A stretch of DNA of 64,000 bases, from assembly GCF_004005815.1 (NCBI RefSeq), contig NZ_SACK01000004.1, forward strand, positions 247,794-311,793, written 5' to 3'. The stretch is from Mucilaginibacter limnophilus (GTDB lineage: Bacteria > Bacteroidota > Bacteroidia > Sphingobacteriales > Sphingobacteriaceae). A program made the translations under genes and the position numbers. The notes below the pieces were generated by a model. It saw only the letters and a list, made by a program, of their open reading frames with translations, made no database searches and was not told where the DNA came from. This document shows positions 63,593-64,000 of the stretch, piece by piece. Each line of letters begins with the position of its first letter. Position 1 is the first letter of the stretch.

Positions 63593-63805
63593 ATGAAAAA
63601 GACACTTATAGCAGCAGCATTAGTATTTGCAACCCTTTTTTCAACCTCTGCAGAAGCGGCATTCGGCGACAAAAAAGACATCGGTTCTGCTGATTTCCGT
63701 GGTGATAAAAAAGATATCGGTTCGGCTGATTCAAAAGGCGACAAGAAAGACATCGGCTCTGCAGATGCTAAAGGCGACAAAAAAGATATCGGTTCAGCTG
63801 ACTAA
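63593..63805 (+). CDS. Small exported peptide precursor 4 with four GDKKDIGSAD repeats
   Basis: 70 residues. A cleavable signal peptide (IAAALVFATLFSTSAEA, AxA at the end, no Cys) and then FGDKKDIGSAD followed by three more GDKKDIGSAD units. Units are separated by exactly two residues: FR, SK, AK. The last unit ends at the stop. So after the signal peptide the protein is almost only repeats, like a multicopy peptide precursor; basic residues before the second to fourth units could be protease sites. Positions of units: 63665, 63701, 63737 and 63773 (36-bp period). No family recognised. Confidence 0.88.
   Translation: MKKTLIAAALVFATLFSTSAEAAFGDKKDIGSADFRGDKKDIGSADSKGDKKDIGSADAKGDKKDIGSAD
63665..63802 (+). 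repeat. Four in-frame 36-bp repeats encoding GDKKDIGSAD
   Basis: Units begin at 63665, 63701, 63737 and 63773. The DNA varies at third positions (GGC/GGT, GAC/GAT, ATC, TCT/TCG/TCA) while the ten residues stay the same, which points to selection on the peptide rather than a very recent DNA slip. Confidence 0.9.
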
Positions 63806-63880
63806 GCACTCGAATTGAAAGAATAAAATAATTACAGAATAACACGAATAACAACAACACTCTACATAACAACAACGATC

Positions 63881-64000
63881 ATGAAAAAATCAATCATAGC
63901 AGCAGCATTAGTTTTCGCAACCATCTTCTCTTCTTCAGCAGCAACTTTCGGCGATAAAAAAGACATTGGTTCAGCAGACTTCCGTGGTGATAAAAAAGAC
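63881..64000 (+). CDS. Small exported peptide precursor 5 (incomplete at window end)
   Basis: The first 40 codons are seen. Signal peptide IIAAALVFATIFSSSAAT is nearly the same as in precursor 4, followed by FGDKKDIGSADFRGDKKD, so at least two repeat units (63950 and 63986). It seems to be a recent duplicate of precursor 4, 75 bp behind it. The array continues beyond the window, so the number of genes is unknown. Confidence 0.85.
   Translation, partial: MKKSIIAAALVFATIFSSSAATFGDKKDIGSADFRGDKKD

Noticed and set aside
63003..64000. Peptide genes as toxins of a toxin-antitoxin or colicin-type array
   Set aside because: They have export signals and hydrophilic, charged ends with no pore or nuclease features and no antitoxin or immunity genes between them.

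Overview
The window looks like a chromosomal piece of a Sphingobacteriaceae-type Bacteroidota, probably Mucilaginibacter or a close relative. The reasons are a SusC-type receptor with an STN domain next to a FecR/ECF-sigma pair, several large TonB-dependent outer-membrane proteins, Tat-exported sugar isomerases and Gfo/Idh/MocA proteins, A-rich leaders instead of strong Shine-Dalgarno sites, and one good Bacteroidota-type promoter (TTTG-N17-TAACTTTG). The genus is inference. No rRNA, tRNA, CRISPR array or intact insertion sequence was seen.

Layout. 1-3.5 kb (minus): ECF sigma, FecR anti-sigma and the N-terminal half of a SusC receptor, a trans-envelope signalling trio. 3.9-4.7 kb: a decayed NHL-repeat gene. 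5-19.8 kb (minus): one long exopolysaccharide locus (Wza, Wzc kinase, UDP-sugar dehydrogenase, Wzx flippase, Wzy-like polymerase, a secreted beta-helix protein, GT2, NDP-sugar epimerase, WecA-like initiating transferase, CapD/FlaA1-like dehydratase, an unknown outer-membrane protein and an unknown small protein). 20-27 kb: an S41 peptidase lipoprotein (plus), then a TonB receptor with two lipoproteins (minus). 27.3-33.8 kb: divergent glycan-tailoring genes; leftward are an acyltransferase-3, GT4 and hexapeptide acyltransferase, rightward are an acyl carrier protein, methyltransferase, hexapeptide acyltransferase and FkbH-like HAD protein. 34.5-35.3 kb: remains of a phospholipase C. 35.4-38 kb: mnmE and a nucleoid-associated protein, divergent. 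38.6-49 kb (minus): a sugar-oxidation locus (DUF1080/3-keto-disaccharide hydrolase, three TIM-barrel isomerases, NupG-like permease, two Gfo/Idh/MocA proteins, a GMC oxidoreductase and its gluconate-2-dehydrogenase-subunit-3-like partner) that fits a 3-keto-glycoside pathway. 49-60.3 kb: fatty acid desaturase, a large outer-membrane barrel with a TonB_C-like partner, SlyD-like PPIase, DUF255 thioredoxin-like protein and a UvrD/PcrA helicase. 60.4-62.7 kb: XRE regulator, an unknown 94-residue protein, and a TPR protein with a histidine-kinase H-box but no ATPase domain.

63.0-64.0 kb (plus) holds what I consider the most novel item: at least five tandem genes for tiny exported proteins, none of which I can assign to a known family. 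All carry the decapeptide pattern G-[FD]-K-K-D-I-[SG]-[ST]-A-D. The first three end in one copy; the fourth has four copies at an exact 12-residue (36-bp) period; the fifth runs off the window. They lie behind a consensus promoter and opposite the TPR/H-box protein, which suggests a secreted peptide (signal, RiPP-like precursor or surface peptide) with a candidate sensor.

Intergenic DNA is rich in dispersed palindromic repeats. Two loci 19 kb apart carry arrays of the 9-mer GTCAACACC headed by one inverted unit.
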